Shown: positions 7,750-16,083, numbered from the stretch's first letter. The stretch is 64,000 bases of DNA from Rossellomorea vietnamensis NBRC 101237 (GCF_001591825.1 NZ_BCVQ01000006.1:62001-126000); one strand, 5' to 3'. Program-made: numbers and translations. The notes: generated from the letters alone by a model not told the origin.

Positions 7750-9065
7750 CGACCGTCCAGGAAAAACAAAAGATACAACAAGAGTTCAAAACACGTATGA
7801 ATGAAGATGAACTATTGAATTGCATGAGATGCGGATTCTGTCTACCCTCCTGCCCTACCTATATCGAATCGGGGTTTAAGGAATCACACTCCCCACGCGG
7901 GCGCATCGCCTTGATGAAGGCCGTCGTCGATGGTGTGATCGAGCCCGATGAAGAAGTGGAGCGTACTCTGGATCTGTGCCTCGGATGCAGGGCATGTGAA
8001 CCTGTCTGCCCTTCTGGCGTTAATTATGGACACTTACTCGAGGAAGCCAGGGATATCATCAATCAAAATAAAAAACACTCCTTTCCCGCCCGAATTGTCA
8101 GGAAGACCGTTTTTGAAGGGTTGTTTCCCCATCCTGATCGAATGAGGATGGTCACGAACCTTCTCGGAATCTATCAGCGTTCCGGTTTACAGAAGGCTGT
8201 CCACACCACGGGAGTGATGAAGCTGTTCCCGGAAAGCATGGCCACGATGGAACGCGTCCTGCCTCAAGTTCCTAGATTGAAAGAGATGAAGGAACGCCCG
8301 ACTTCCCTTTCCTCAATTGGTGAGGTCCGTAAAAAAGTCGCTTTCTTTTCCGGCTGCTTGATGGATACGATGTTTCTGGAAACAAATAAGGCCACAACGA
8401 AACTCCTTCAACTGGCAGGCTGTGACATCGTGATTCCGAAGACGCAAACCTGCTGTGGGGCTTTGCATGGACACAGCGGAGAGAAGGATGCAGCGAAAGA
8501 GCTGGCCAAACGGAACATTGAGGCATTTGAAGATGAAGGCGTCGATTACATCATCACCAACGCAGGGGGATGTGGAGCATTTCTAGTTGATTATGATCAC
8601 CTGCTGAAAGACGATCCCGAGTGGAAAGAACGCGCCGTCATATTCAAAGAGAAGATCAAGGATATCTCTTCGATTCTGGTAGAATTGGAGTTTCATAAAA
8701 AGACATTGAATGTGGCACCACAACGGATCACGTACCAGGATTCCTGTCACTTAAGAAACGTTCAGAGAACCTTCTTGGAACCAAGGGTACTTCTCCAATC
8801 CGTGGAAGGTGCCGATTACATTGAGATGAAACAAGCCGACCACTGCTGCGGCTCAGCTGGGATATACAACATCGTCGAATCCGACATGTCCATGAAGATC
8901 CTCGATCACAAAATGGAAAACGTCGAAGACACCCGGGCCACCACCATCATCACATCCAATCCGGGCTGCCTCCTCCAAATGAAACTCGGCATCGAACGGG
9001 AAGGTCTATCAGATAAAATGCGAGCCATCCACATCGTCGACTTCCTATTAGAAGCAGTCGACTGA
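7746..9065 (+). CDS. glcF: Glycolate/D-lactate oxidase iron-sulfur subunit, GlcF type
   Basis: Electron-transfer partner of GlcD, 439 aa. Two 4Fe-4S clusters are bound by the N-terminal motifs 'CMRCGFCLPSCPTY' (about 25-38) and 'CLGCRACEPVCPSG' (about 78-91). Two cysteine-rich CCG domains follow, with 'CCGALHGHSG' near 238 and 'CCGSAGIYN' near 373, as in GlcF and heterodisulfide-reductase-type proteins. Its start codon overlaps the glcD stop region (ATGA), so the two subunits are made together. It probably feeds electrons to the quinone pool. It is followed immediately by a full hairpin repeat. Confidence 0.9.
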   Translation: MTTVQEKQKIQQEFKTRMNEDELLNCMRCGFCLPSCPTYIESGFKESHSPRGRIALMKAVVDGVIEPDEEVERTLDLCLGCRACEPVCPSGVNYGHLLEEARDIINQNKKHSFPARIVRKTVFEGLFPHPDRMRMVTNLLGIYQRSGLQKAVHTTGVMKLFPESMATMERVLPQVPRLKEMKERPTSLSSIGEVRKKVAFFSGCLMDTMFLETNKATTKLLQLAGCDIVIPKTQTCCGALHGHSGEKDAAKELAKRNIEAFEDEGVDYIITNAGGCGAFLVDYDHLLKDDPEWKERAVIFKEKIKDISSILVELEFHKKTLNVAPQRITYQDSCHLRNVQRTFLEPRVLLQSVEGADYIEMKQADHCCGSAGIYNIVESDMSMKILDHKMENVEDTRATTIITSNPGCLLQMKLGIEREGLSDKMRAIHIVDFLLEAVD

Positions 9066-9130
9066 GAGGGACGGACCTCCACAACCATCCTTTTGCTTCC
9101 GCAAAAGAAATGATTGGAGGTCCGTCCCTC
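9066..9130. repeat. Full GGGACGGACC hairpin repeat
   Basis: Arms GAGGGACGGACCTCCA and TGGAGGTCCGTCCCTC are perfectly complementary; the loop region carries its own inner hairpin CTTTTGC/GCAAAAG. It begins right at the glcF stop codon and separates it from a convergent small gene. Confidence 0.9.
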
Positions 9131-9135
9131 GATTT

Positions 9136-9297
9136 TTATCTTTTTTTGATTTTAAAGAAAGAAAAGTAGACGAGAAAGGATAGGATGATTCCATAGGCTG
9201 CAAGCAGTGTGAGGGCATTGGTGACATTGGTTGTGAGCCAGATGATGATGGTGGCTATGGCGACGAGTACAGCACTGATTGTGATGAGCCTGTTCAT
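9136..9297 (-). CDS. Small hydrophobic membrane protein (53 aa)
   Basis: A short ORF with start ATG at 9297 preceded by AGGAGGCCTCCC, an unusually strong and close ribosome-binding site. The product has two probable membrane segments (about residues 4-21 and 29-47, e.g. 'ISAVLVAIATIIIWLTT') and a basic C-terminus ending KIKKR, which predicts cytoplasmic termini. I do not recognise the family. It is convergent with glcF and stands alone. Confidence 0.65.
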   Translation of the reverse strand: MNRLITISAVLVAIATIIIWLTTNVTNALTLLAAYGIILSFLVYFSFFKIKKR

Positions 9298-9401
9298 GGG
9301 AGGCCTCCTTTATGAGTAGAGTAGGTTCTATTGGTATATACGATTGAGATGAGGGAAGGTTTCTTTTTTGTTTTTTGAGCAGGAGATTTTGAGGTTTTGA
9401 T

Positions 9402-9537
9402 TCAGCTGCTGATTTTACTCTGATATTCAGCAGCTGAATATCTCTTCGAAATCAGCAGGTGAATATCCCCTCGGATTCAGCTGCTGACTGATCAAGAATT
9501 TTCAGCTGCTGAATTCTTCCATTTATTCACCTGCTGA
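9402..9537. repeat. Array of six palindromic TTCAGCTGCTGAA-type units
   Basis: Six copies of a self-complementary unit based on CAGCTGCTG (two with the variant CAGGTG or CACCTG) are spaced about 22-27 bases apart in an otherwise empty 300-bp gap between the small membrane gene and panE. The same unit recurs as a long hairpin near 18628. The repeats could fold into alternative stem-loops. No coding potential is visible. Confidence 0.75.
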
Positions 9538-9554
9538 CCCCATCCCCACCCATC

Positions 9555-9590
9555 AAAAAAACACCGGACACCCCAACAGGCATCCGATGT
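9555..9590 (-). terminator. Intrinsic terminator of the panE-like gene
   Basis: In the minus direction a stem of ACATCGGATGCC with GGTGTCCGGTGT (one mismatch) is followed directly by a run of seven T. It sits ten bases beyond the stop codon. Confidence 0.75.
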
Positions 9591-9599
9591 CTCCCATTC

Positions 9600-10517
9600 T
9601 CACTGACTCGCAATCTCATAAATCTTCAAATTCCCATAAATCAACCTTACATCAGGGACCTCTACGTCCTGACTCTCGGCAGCCTCCAGTAGGTAACCGT
9701 ATAAATGATCGGCCTCCACTGATAGATTCTTCTCCATATCACGTTGCAGGGAAGACTTCATGCTGTAGCCCATCCCGCTGATTTTATCGTAAAGAGCGTC
9801 TTCAATCTTTTCTGCAAGTGGCGCCTCCAACTTCCTCATGACCATCGCTGCCTGAGAAAGGACCGTCTTGATCCGCCCCTCTCCTTCAGCGGTCTCCCGG
9901 ATCGGACCGATCGGGGCACGATAGAGGGATGTAACTCCTGAAAGGGTGGTGATGAAGAGATATTTATGCCACATTTCCTGCTCGATGGCATCGGATAATC
10001 GGAAGTTCGCTTTCGTTCCAGAGAAAGCTTCTTCCAGTCTGGTGATTCGCTCCGTCCGATTTCCACTCCTCTCTCCAAACACCAGGTCATGGATAGGGCT
10101 TGTCTGAATGACTTTACCTGAAGCATCGAGTGTGGACTCGACAAAGCATAAGCCGCCTATCACCTTTTCTTCCCCGAACGCTTGGATCAAGTCCTCGACG
10201 TGGGACATGCCGTTTAACAATGGAAGAATCATGGTGTTCTCCCCTACAAACGGATGTAGACTATCGATGGCCCCTTCTAGGTGATACGCCTTGGTGGATA
10301 ATAGGACGACATCAAAGGGTTCTGCTTTTTCTTCTGCCTTAAGGGTCTTCGGCTGAAAGTGATGATCGCCATGAACGCTCTCGATATGAAGTCCATGTTC
10401 CTTCAGCTGATGTTCCCTCCTATCCCGCACGAGAAACGTGACGTCCTCACCTTTCTCTGCCAATCTGCCTCCAAAGTATCCTCCGACGGCCCCTGCTCCT
10501 ACAACCAATATTCTCAT
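9600..10517 (-). CDS. panE: 2-dehydropantoate 2-reductase (ketopantoate reductase) family protein
   Basis: NADPH-dependent reductase of the ApbA/PanE family, which reduces ketopantoate to pantoate in pantothenate and CoA synthesis. It begins MRILVVGAGAVGGYFGGRLA, the dinucleotide-binding GxGxxG loop, and shows 'VVLLSTKAYHLEGAID' and a conserved 'NGMSHVEDL' near 100. The C-terminal helical domain includes the active-site Lys-type segment 'EQEMWHKYLFIT'. The start at 10517 follows GGAGGCGGAAGAC; a 15-residue upstream extension is less likely. Length (305 aa) is normal. Bacilli often carry several paralogues, so physiological PanE activity is not certain. Confidence 0.82.
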   Translation of the reverse strand: MRILVVGAGAVGGYFGGRLAEKGEDVTFLVRDRREHQLKEHGLHIESVHGDHHFQPKTLKAEEKAEPFDVVLLSTKAYHLEGAIDSLHPFVGENTMILPLLNGMSHVEDLIQAFGEEKVIGGLCFVESTLDASGKVIQTSPIHDLVFGERSGNRTERITRLEEAFSGTKANFRLSDAIEQEMWHKYLFITTLSGVTSLYRAPIGPIRETAEGEGRIKTVLSQAAMVMRKLEAPLAEKIEDALYDKISGMGYSMKSSLQRDMEKNLSVEADHLYGYLLEAAESQDVEVPDVRLIYGNLKIYEIASQ

Positions 10518-10591
10518 GTCTTCCGCCTCCATTCCTGTTAGATCTTCTATTACATTCTCCAATATGAAAGCGGATAAATCAAAAGTTCTGA

Positions 10592-11200
10592 TCAGTACAT
10601 TAACCCATAAACCAGAAACCGCTCATATTCGTTCTTCGCGAACTCCCCTGTTAACACAACTTCTTTTCGCAGCTGAAATAATGGATGATCCTCCAGGAAA
10701 TGAACATAATCATCCGAGCTGTAGTACAGAAGAATCTCGATATCACGTGGAAAGGATTCTACTGATAATAGAATATGATTGATGACTTTAATAAAAATTT
10801 GAACGGAAAAGGGATTGAAAAAGTAGAAACGGTTGTCTGCCGGGTTTATCTCATAGTCCTCAGCCAGGCAATGGCGAAAGGAAATCGCATCATTCCTGAT
10901 TTTTGTTTTCTCGCGGTAGGTCGCAAGATTCCTCATACAATCACCGTAAAACTCGTCGTTCATTTCGACACCGATGACAGTCGATTGAAAGAGATGATGA
11001 ACGAAGAAGTTCAAGCGGCCTTTTCCACATCCGAAATCCACGACACGGTCACTGCTTTTCAGTTCATAATGCCGAAATAACTCCTCTAATGCCGCGTAAG
11101 GAGTCGGTTCATAGCGATGATAGTGAAAAGATCTGTGGAAGCCTATTTGACGATCCCCCGTTTTGATATTCAGTAATGTATCGTAATCATGTTCGTTCAT
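10592..11200 (-). CDS. Class I SAM-dependent methyltransferase
   Basis: A 202-residue Rossmann-fold methyltransferase. The AdoMet-binding motif I is 'VVDFGCGKGRLNFFVHHLF' near residue 58, preceded by 'PTPYAALEELF' and followed by the acidic 'GVEMNDEFYG'. The later 'RFYFFNPFSVQIF' may be the motif-IV region, where NPF replaces the more usual (N/D)PP(F/Y). The substrate is unknown. The ORF can be read upstream to 11503, but that part lies over the feoB gene and its terminator. The ATG at 11200 has AAGGAGAACAAA in front and is the credible start. Confidence 0.78.
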   Translation of the reverse strand: MNEHDYDTLLNIKTGDRQIGFHRSFHYHRYEPTPYAALEELFRHYELKSSDRVVDFGCGKGRLNFFVHHLFQSTVIGVEMNDEFYGDCMRNLATYREKTKIRNDAISFRHCLAEDYEINPADNRFYFFNPFSVQIFIKVINHILLSVESFPRDIEILLYYSSDDYVHFLEDHPLFQLRKEVVLTGEFAKNEYERFLVYGLMY

Positions 11201-11266
11201 TTTGTTCTCCTTATTGAACCTGCCATATATATGCTCTTCCATCGTACCACGATTCCTTTCAGACAT

Positions 11267-11297
11267 AAAAAAGCAAACCCCTTTAATAGGATTTGCT
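11267..11297 (-). terminator. Intrinsic terminator of the feo operon
   Basis: In the minus direction GCAAATCCT pairs with GGGGTTTGC around a short A/T loop and is followed by TTTTTT. It lies just downstream of the FeoB membrane-subunit stop codon. Confidence 0.75.
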
Positions 11298-11307
11298 TTC
11301 ATATGTC

Positions 11308-12711
11308 TTATACCCAGCCCAATGCCCTGACAATCGTTGCTACCAGGAATGTGACCCCGATCGCAATCGCTGTCGGAATCGCAAAGGACAGGAACGTCCA
11401 TTTCTTGCTTTTCGTTTCCTTGTAGATATTCACAAGCGTCGTACCGCAAGGGAAATGGAGCAGTGAAAAGAGCATCATATTCAGTGCCGTTAACCACGTC
11501 CACCCATGACTGACGAAAACAGCTTTTAACTCGGTCAGATCATCCAGTTCAAGCATAGCCCCTTGAGAAAGATAGGCCATGATCAGGATCGGCACCACAA
11601 TTTCGTTGGCAGGCAGCCCGATGATGAAGGCGGCCAGGATGAAACCATCCATACCGAGTGCCTGCCCGAACGGATCAAGGAACTGTACAAAATGCATGAG
11701 GATGCTCGTGTCACCGATATTGATGTTGGCAATGATCCACGTGATGATCGATGCTGGTGCGGCAACGATCACCGCTCTTTTTAACACATACCAGGACTTA
11801 TCTTTACTCGAGCGCAATACGGTACTCCAGATTTTCGGACGGCGGTATGGCGGTAACTCAAGCGTGTAATGAGTCGGCACGCCTCTAAGGGCTGTTTTCG
11901 ATAGCACCCATGAAACCGTAATGGTCACGACAATTCCGATCAATACCATGGTCATGACCATTCCTGCCGTCACGAGGGACGCCATCCCACCCGCATACCC
12001 GGCCGCCATGAACAGGGAAGCAAGAAGGATCAGAGTCGGCCAGCGACCATTACAAGGAACAAAGTTATTCGTCAGGATGGCCAGCATCCGTTCTCTCGGT
12101 GATTCGATGATACGCGTCGACATGATGGCAGCAGCATTACATCCAAAGCCCATCGCCATCGTCAGGGATTGCTTTCCATGGCCTCCCGCTTTCTTAAACA
12201 GGCGATCCATATTGAAGGCGACACGGGGTAAATACCCGTAATTCTCCAGAAGAGCAAAAGCCGGGAAGAAAATGGCCATCGGAGGAAGCATGACGCTGAT
12301 CACCCATCCGGTACCCCTGAAAAATCCCAGAACGAGCACACCGTGAAGCCATGCTGGTGCATTCATGGCGTTAAAGAGCAGGGTCAACTTCCCTTCCATC
12401 CAGGCAAATCCTTCCGCAAGCATGCTGGATGGGATATTCGCCCCCGCAATCGTCAGATAAAAAACCGCTCCAAGCATGGCAAGCATGATGGGGAATCCCC
12501 AAATTGGTGAAGTCAACACTTTATCCAGCTTTTCGGAATGGATCCGTTCTTTGTTTTTGTATTTTACGACTTCCTTGCAAATCCCTCTGCTCGTCGAATA
12601 AATGTTTTCTACAATCTCATCCCGCAGGTTGTCACTCGACATCCCTTTCGCATGATTGAATAAAAACGTAAGACCCTGATCACCATTATGTGGTTGCATT
12701 GACTGAGACAT
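11308..12711 (-). CDS. feoB: FeoB membrane subunit (split FeoB, C-terminal permease part)
   Basis: Ferrous-iron permease part of the Feo system, encoded separately from its GTPase domain. The 467-aa protein contains the two Gate/nucleoside-recognition domains of FeoB, with 'GTGWVISVMLPPMAIFFPAFALLENYGYLPRVAF' spanning roughly 140-170 and 'MAMGFGCNAAAIMSTRIIESPRERMLAILTNNFVPCNGRWPTL' spanning 190-235, the latter carrying the conserved cysteines, and a second Gate near 380-440. I start it at 12711 (GAGGAGGAATTTCC-ATG). It overlaps the end of the GTPase gene by 26 bases in another frame. Usual FeoB is one chain of about 650-770 aa. Confidence 0.85.
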   Translation of the reverse strand: MSQSMQPHNGDQGLTFLFNHAKGMSSDNLRDEIVENIYSTSRGICKEVVKYKNKERIHSEKLDKVLTSPIWGFPIMLAMLGAVFYLTIAGANIPSSMLAEGFAWMEGKLTLLFNAMNAPAWLHGVLVLGFFRGTGWVISVMLPPMAIFFPAFALLENYGYLPRVAFNMDRLFKKAGGHGKQSLTMAMGFGCNAAAIMSTRIIESPRERMLAILTNNFVPCNGRWPTLILLASLFMAAGYAGGMASLVTAGMVMTMVLIGIVVTITVSWVLSKTALRGVPTHYTLELPPYRRPKIWSTVLRSSKDKSWYVLKRAVIVAAPASIITWIIANINIGDTSILMHFVQFLDPFGQALGMDGFILAAFIIGLPANEIVVPILIMAYLSQGAMLELDDLTELKAVFVSHGWTWLTALNMMLFSLLHFPCGTTLVNIYKETKSKKWTFLSFAIPTAIAIGVTFLVATIVRALGWV

Positions 12712-13411
12712 TGGAAATTCCTCCTCTCTTTTGTTCCCTCCGGAAATAATCATTCAACGAGTTGAGTATGCTTTCGTCTCCATCCAATAATCGCAGGGAA
12801 ATCCAGCGAATCGGAAACTCATCCCCGATCATTTGGCGTACTTTTGGCGAAAGCTCTTCTATTTTTGCTTCGATATCCGCAGAATAGGTCATGCGGTATG
12901 GAGTGGTCGGTACATTTCCTTGGGCCATTTCATGGACGGTATCCAATAACTCTTTGATGCCCGTTTTATTTCTTGCCGATATCTTCACAACCGGTACGCC
13001 CAGTTTTTTGCTTAGTGCTTCACTGTTGACTTCGATTCCTTTTTTCTTCGCTTCATCCATCAAATTGAGGGCTACGATCACTCGATCCGTCATTTCCATC
13101 ACTTGAAGGGCGAGGTTCATGTTTCTCTCAAGGGACGTTGCATCGAGTACCACCAGCGTCACATCCGGTTTATCAAAAATGATATAATCCCGGGCCACTT
13201 CCTCATCCGCTGAATTGGAATAAAGAGAGTACGTCCCCGGTAAATCGACGATAGTGAAATCCGTATCCTTGTGATTGAACTCTCCTTCTGCGTGAATGAC
13301 CGTTTTCCCCGGCCAGTTCCCTGTGTGCTGTCTTAAACCTGTCAACAGATTGAATAATGTACTTTTCCCGGTATTCGGATTTCCTGCAAGAGCAATTCTG
13401 TATGATTCCAT
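12686..13411 (-). CDS. feoB: FeoB GTPase subunit (split FeoB, N-terminal G domain)
   Basis: GTP-binding regulatory part of the ferrous-iron transporter, 241 aa. All G motifs are present: G1 'GNPNTGKST' (about 10-18), G3 'DLPGTYSL' (about 56), G4 'NLMD' (about 116) and G5 'SARNKTG' (about 145), followed by the helical GDI-like region to about 215. The sequence then ends instead of continuing into the membrane domain. It lies two bases after feoA and overlaps the membrane-subunit gene by 26 bases. The reading frame shift between them looks like a stable two-gene arrangement because the second gene has its own strong ribosome-binding site. Confidence 0.87.
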   Translation of the reverse strand: MESYRIALAGNPNTGKSTLFNLLTGLRQHTGNWPGKTVIHAEGEFNHKDTDFTIVDLPGTYSLYSNSADEEVARDYIIFDKPDVTLVVLDATSLERNMNLALQVMEMTDRVIVALNLMDEAKKKGIEVNSEALSKKLGVPVVKISARNKTGIKELLDTVHEMAQGNVPTTPYRMTYSADIEAKIEELSPKVRQMIGDEFPIRWISLRLLDGDESILNSLNDYFRREQKRGGISNVSVNATT

Positions 13412-13413
13412 CT

Positions 13414-13665
13414 TTACGCACCTCCTATTTTCTCAACATGAATCCTTGAACTTTCTTCTTTACGAAGGGCAATCGTGGTGTCACTCACTCGAAAAGCCAT
13501 CGGATCTCCCAGTGGACTTTTTTGAACGACCGCTACCTCGGACCCCCTTACAAACCCTAAATCCAATAATCTTCTTCTCATGGTACCTTCTAATGATAGT
13601 GATGTTATAAGAACGCGGTCACCTGGTTTACATTCTGAAAGAAGCAGCTTCTTGACTTCGGACAT
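13414..13665 (-). CDS. feoA: FeoA, ferrous iron transport protein A
   Basis: Small cytoplasmic SH3-like protein (83 aa) that assists FeoB. It shows the family pattern 'LLLSECKPGDRVLITSL...RRRLLDLGFVRGSEVAVVQKSPLGDPMAFRVSDTTIALRKEE', with the conserved LGF and the 'GDP' turn. It is the first gene of the feoA-feoB(G)-feoB(membrane) operon. The start ATG follows CCGGAGGAATGAA. Iron control by Fur would be expected, but I could not find a convincing Fur box upstream. Confidence 0.92.
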   Translation of the reverse strand: MSEVKKLLLSECKPGDRVLITSLSLEGTMRRRLLDLGFVRGSEVAVVQKSPLGDPMAFRVSDTTIALRKEESSRIHVEKIGGA

Positions 13666-13733
13666 ATTTCATTCCTCCGGTAAATTATATTGTCTTTATA
13701 TTAAAAAGTTTCCCTTGTGCAAATTATATGTTC

Positions 13734-13763
13734 ATCTTATTCCCTTCACCCCAAAAATGTCAA
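13734..13763 (-). promoter_or_regulatory. Candidate sigma-A promoter of the feo operon
   Basis: On the minus strand TTGACA is followed after 18 bases by TAAGAT (4 of 6 matches to TATAAT), about 70 bases upstream of feoA. No clear 7-1-7 Fur palindrome overlaps it. Confidence 0.4.
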
Positions 13764-13815
13764 ACAAAGTTTCATATTTTTATAGATTTTTTAAGTGGAT
13801 GTCCATTTATGACAT

Positions 13816-13851
13816 AAAAAAGAAGCATCTGGCAGCCAGATACCCCTTTTT
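13816..13851. terminator. Bidirectional hairpin in the feo/nitroreductase gap
   Basis: ATCTGG-cag-CCAGAT forms a perfect 6-bp stem with an A-run before and a T-run (CCCCTTTTT) after, so it can act as a terminator in either direction. No gene ends nearby: the flanking genes diverge. It may close a small untranslated transcript or be a relic. Confidence 0.4.
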
Positions 13852-13958
13852 GAAACAGACATATGGAAAGCACTTATTAACCAAGATACCCCATTAGATC
13901 AAGCTCTCCCTCTTCCCTCCCATGTATAATCAACTCTTTTCCTTATTTACGGATACAA

Positions 13959-13974
13959 TGAAACATTTGTTTCA
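13959..13974. promoter_or_regulatory. Palindromic operator candidate upstream of the nitroreductase gene
   Basis: TGAAACATTTGTTTCA has perfect 7-bp arms around a 2-bp centre, about 100 bases upstream of the nitroreductase start. Redox- or quinone-sensing regulators control many such genes, but I cannot name the factor that binds here. Confidence 0.4.
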
Positions 13975-14076
13975 CCCTATCGAAAAAAGTTCCACCAAAC
14001 ACATCACATGATTAACCTCCTGAACTTGTGGTAAGTTAAACATGTTGGAATTAATGGATTAAGGAGTGAATATTCA

Positions 14077-14751
14077 ATGTCTACAAAAGACCAGATCAAG
14101 CAAGACATACTAGATGCTTACCATTTCAGACATGCTACCAAGGAGTTCGATCCGGACAAGAAGGTTTCCGAAGACGACTTCAGGTTCATTATGGAAACGG
14201 GGAGATTGTCACCGAGCTCATTCGGGTTCGAACCATGGAGATTTGTGGTCATCCAAAATCCTGAACTGAGGGAAAAGATCAAGAACACCGCGTGGGGAGC
14301 CTACGGAAAACTGCCGGAAGCCAGTCATTTCGTCGTGATCCTTGCAAGGACCAAGAAAGATACCAAGTACGATTCAGACTATTTACAGGATCATTTCAAA
14401 AATAAGAAGAAGATGCCTGAAGATCATTTGGCAAAGTATTTAGAACGGATCGAACAGTTTCAGAAGGTTGATTTCGATTTACTTGAAGGCGACCGTCCTC
14501 TATACGACTGGGCCGGAAAGCAGACGTATATAGCCCTTGGCAATATGATGACCGCCGCTGCCCAGATCGGTGTAGACTCCTGCCCGATCGAAGGATTTGA
14601 TGTTGAGAAGATGAATACATTACTGAATGAAGAAGGCCTGCTTGAAGATGGACACTTCGGCATTTCCGTCATGGTGGCATTCGGTTACCGGGTCAAGGAT
14701 CCAGCACCGAAATCCCGTCGACCATTTGAGGATATCGTGAAGTTCGTATAA
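14077..14751 (+). CDS. NAD(P)H-dependent nitroreductase family oxidoreductase (YfkO-like)
   Basis: FMN-dependent enzyme that reduces nitro compounds, quinones or related electrophiles with NAD(P)H. The 224-aa sequence has the family N-terminus 'DAYHFRHATKEFDPDKKVS' with the FMN-phosphate-binding arginine, 'TGRLSPSSFGFEPWRFVVI' near 42-60, and 'ALGNMMTAAAQIGVDSCPIEGF' near 150, as in Bacillus YfkO and related NfsB-type enzymes. It has a ribosome-binding site AAGGAGTGAATATTCA-ATG. It is a single-gene unit closed by a strong shared terminator. Confidence 0.88.
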   Translation: MSTKDQIKQDILDAYHFRHATKEFDPDKKVSEDDFRFIMETGRLSPSSFGFEPWRFVVIQNPELREKIKNTAWGAYGKLPEASHFVVILARTKKDTKYDSDYLQDHFKNKKKMPEDHLAKYLERIEQFQKVDFDLLEGDRPLYDWAGKQTYIALGNMMTAAAQIGVDSCPIEGFDVEKMNTLLNEEGLLEDGHFGISVMVAFGYRVKDPAPKSRRPFEDIVKFV

Positions 14752-14760
14752 ATAAATGAA

Positions 14761-14793
14761 AGGAATCCCGCGTCCGTCGGGATTCCTTTTTTC
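14761..14793. terminator. Bidirectional terminator between nitroreductase and kinase genes
   Basis: AGGAATCCCG and CGGGATTCCT form a perfect 10-bp stem with a 7-base loop, followed by TTTTTT on the plus strand. It serves the plus-strand gene and may also serve the convergent kinase gene. Confidence 0.85.
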
Positions 14794-14798
14794 TCTTG

Positions 14799-16046
14799 TT
14801 AGCCTGCTTCTGTCTTAATGGCTTTTTGCAATTCTATCATTACCGTTGTCCCTTTGTTCAGTTCACTTTCCACTTCAATTTTCCCCTTCATGGAATGAAC
14901 AATGATCGTGGCTGCCATGATCCCGAGGCCAGTGCCTTCATTCTTTGTTGTAAAGAACGGTTCACCGAAACGTCGAATCTGCTCATCGGTCATTCCTTTA
15001 CCCGAATCAGAAATGGAAATGATTACGTTCTCCTTCTCAACCATCCCAATCGATATCTGCCCACCCCGAGGCATGGACTCTATAGCATTGGTCATGATAT
15101 TCCCCATGCATTTAATAAAATTATGGCGTTGCCCTTCTACATGGATACCGTCTAAAAGTTGATAACGGAAGGAGATATGTGCAGCCTTTGATTTGATGAT
15201 TTCAATCAGCTCCATAAGTGAATCCTTTACATCGATACTTTCCGACTTTTCTGGCGTTGAATTGGTAAACGTCAAATATTCCTCTATAACATGAGTGGCC
15301 TGATCAATCCCTTTTAAAGACAACTCTATAAATTCTTTCTGTGTTTTTATGTCTTTTTCTTCTTGTACCAGCTGCAGAAATCCTTTGGATGAAGTCAATG
15401 TATTTCGGATTTCATGGGAGATACTCGCTGCCAACCGGCTCACAACCTGAAGCTTCTCATGTTGAGACAAAGTCTTTTTCATCTCCATCAATTTCCGTAT
15501 CATTTCCGCGATCATCACTGATATAATAGTCGCTGCCAGCGGAATGAGAACGAGATACAGATACTCATCCACCGTGATTTCAGCTTGATGAATATACCCA
15601 AACAGAAGGTTAAATATCGTCATACTGAAACAGATGATAATCATGAATAATACTTTCACTTTTTTCTTAGCACGCAGAAATCCTTTTGAAAAGGCTGCCA
15701 AAATTAAAAAAGTGACAAAATAGTTGAGAATCACCAAATGGATAAGACCGCTCCCAATGATGAAATACCGTAGCGCTATGATCATGACCATTAGAACGAA
15801 GGAAACGACCGGGCCGAAATATAAGCTGGCCAGAAAAAAGGGGATCCTTCGCAAATCTACATAGACGCCATCTGCCAGCTTATGACTGAACATCACACAT
15901 AATAGAATCGTGACAGTGGAGAAGATGATGACAATCCTTTTTGAAGGGTGCTTCTTTGTGGCGTCATAATAAAGGGCGAAAAGGAGTAGTCCCACTAGAA
16001 TAAATAAAAAGTTCAATAATAAGTTCGTTAAGACAGAATCATGCAA
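14799..16046 (-). CDS. Sensor histidine kinase with 5TM receptor domain (KinB-like)
   Basis: Membrane kinase of 415 aa. The N-terminal half (about 5-185) has five to six membrane segments of the 5TM-5TMR-LYT type; 'DGVYVDLRRIPFFLASLYFGP' is characteristic. The C-terminal half has a HisKA domain with the phosphorylated His211 in 'SISHEIRNTLTSSKGFL' and an ATPase domain with 'NIMTNAIESMP', 'ISDSGKGM' and 'GTGLGI'. The HEIRN(T/P)L motif is shared with Bacillus sporulation kinases such as KinB, so input to the Spo0 phosphorelay is plausible. The start is TTG at 16046 after GGAGGGGTGTTTGT. No response regulator is adjacent. Confidence 0.82.
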   Translation of the reverse strand: MHDSVLTNLLLNFLFILVGLLLFALYYDATKKHPSKRIVIIFSTVTILLCVMFSHKLADGVYVDLRRIPFFLASLYFGPVVSFVLMVMIIALRYFIIGSGLIHLVILNYFVTFLILAAFSKGFLRAKKKVKVLFMIIICFSMTIFNLLFGYIHQAEITVDEYLYLVLIPLAATIISVMIAEMIRKLMEMKKTLSQHEKLQVVSRLAASISHEIRNTLTSSKGFLQLVQEEKDIKTQKEFIELSLKGIDQATHVIEEYLTFTNSTPEKSESIDVKDSLMELIEIIKSKAAHISFRYQLLDGIHVEGQRHNFIKCMGNIMTNAIESMPRGGQISIGMVEKENVIISISDSGKGMTDEQIRRFGEPFFTTKNEGTGLGIMAATIIVHSMKGKIEVESELNKGTTVMIELQKAIKTEAG

Positions 16047-16083
16047 ACAAACACCCCTCCCTCATTTCAATCGGCAACCTTTA

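Noticed and set aside
9402-9537. CRISPR-like array
   Set aside because: Units are short palindromes with 10-15-base gaps and variable cores; no 25-40-base repeats, spacers or cas genes.
11201-11503. Methyltransferase N-terminal extension over the feo terminator and feoB end
   Set aside because: The extra 101 residues lie antisense-frame over a well supported gene, and a strong ribosome-binding site precedes the internal ATG at 11200.
12686-12753. Frameshift in feoB
   Set aside because: The second frame has its own GAGGAGG ribosome-binding site and the two frames overlap cleanly, which fits a genuine split gene better.
13580-13897. ORF of 105 codons on the plus strand over feoA and the gap
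   Set aside because: It overlaps the well supported feoA gene, has no ribosome-binding site and an unnatural composition.
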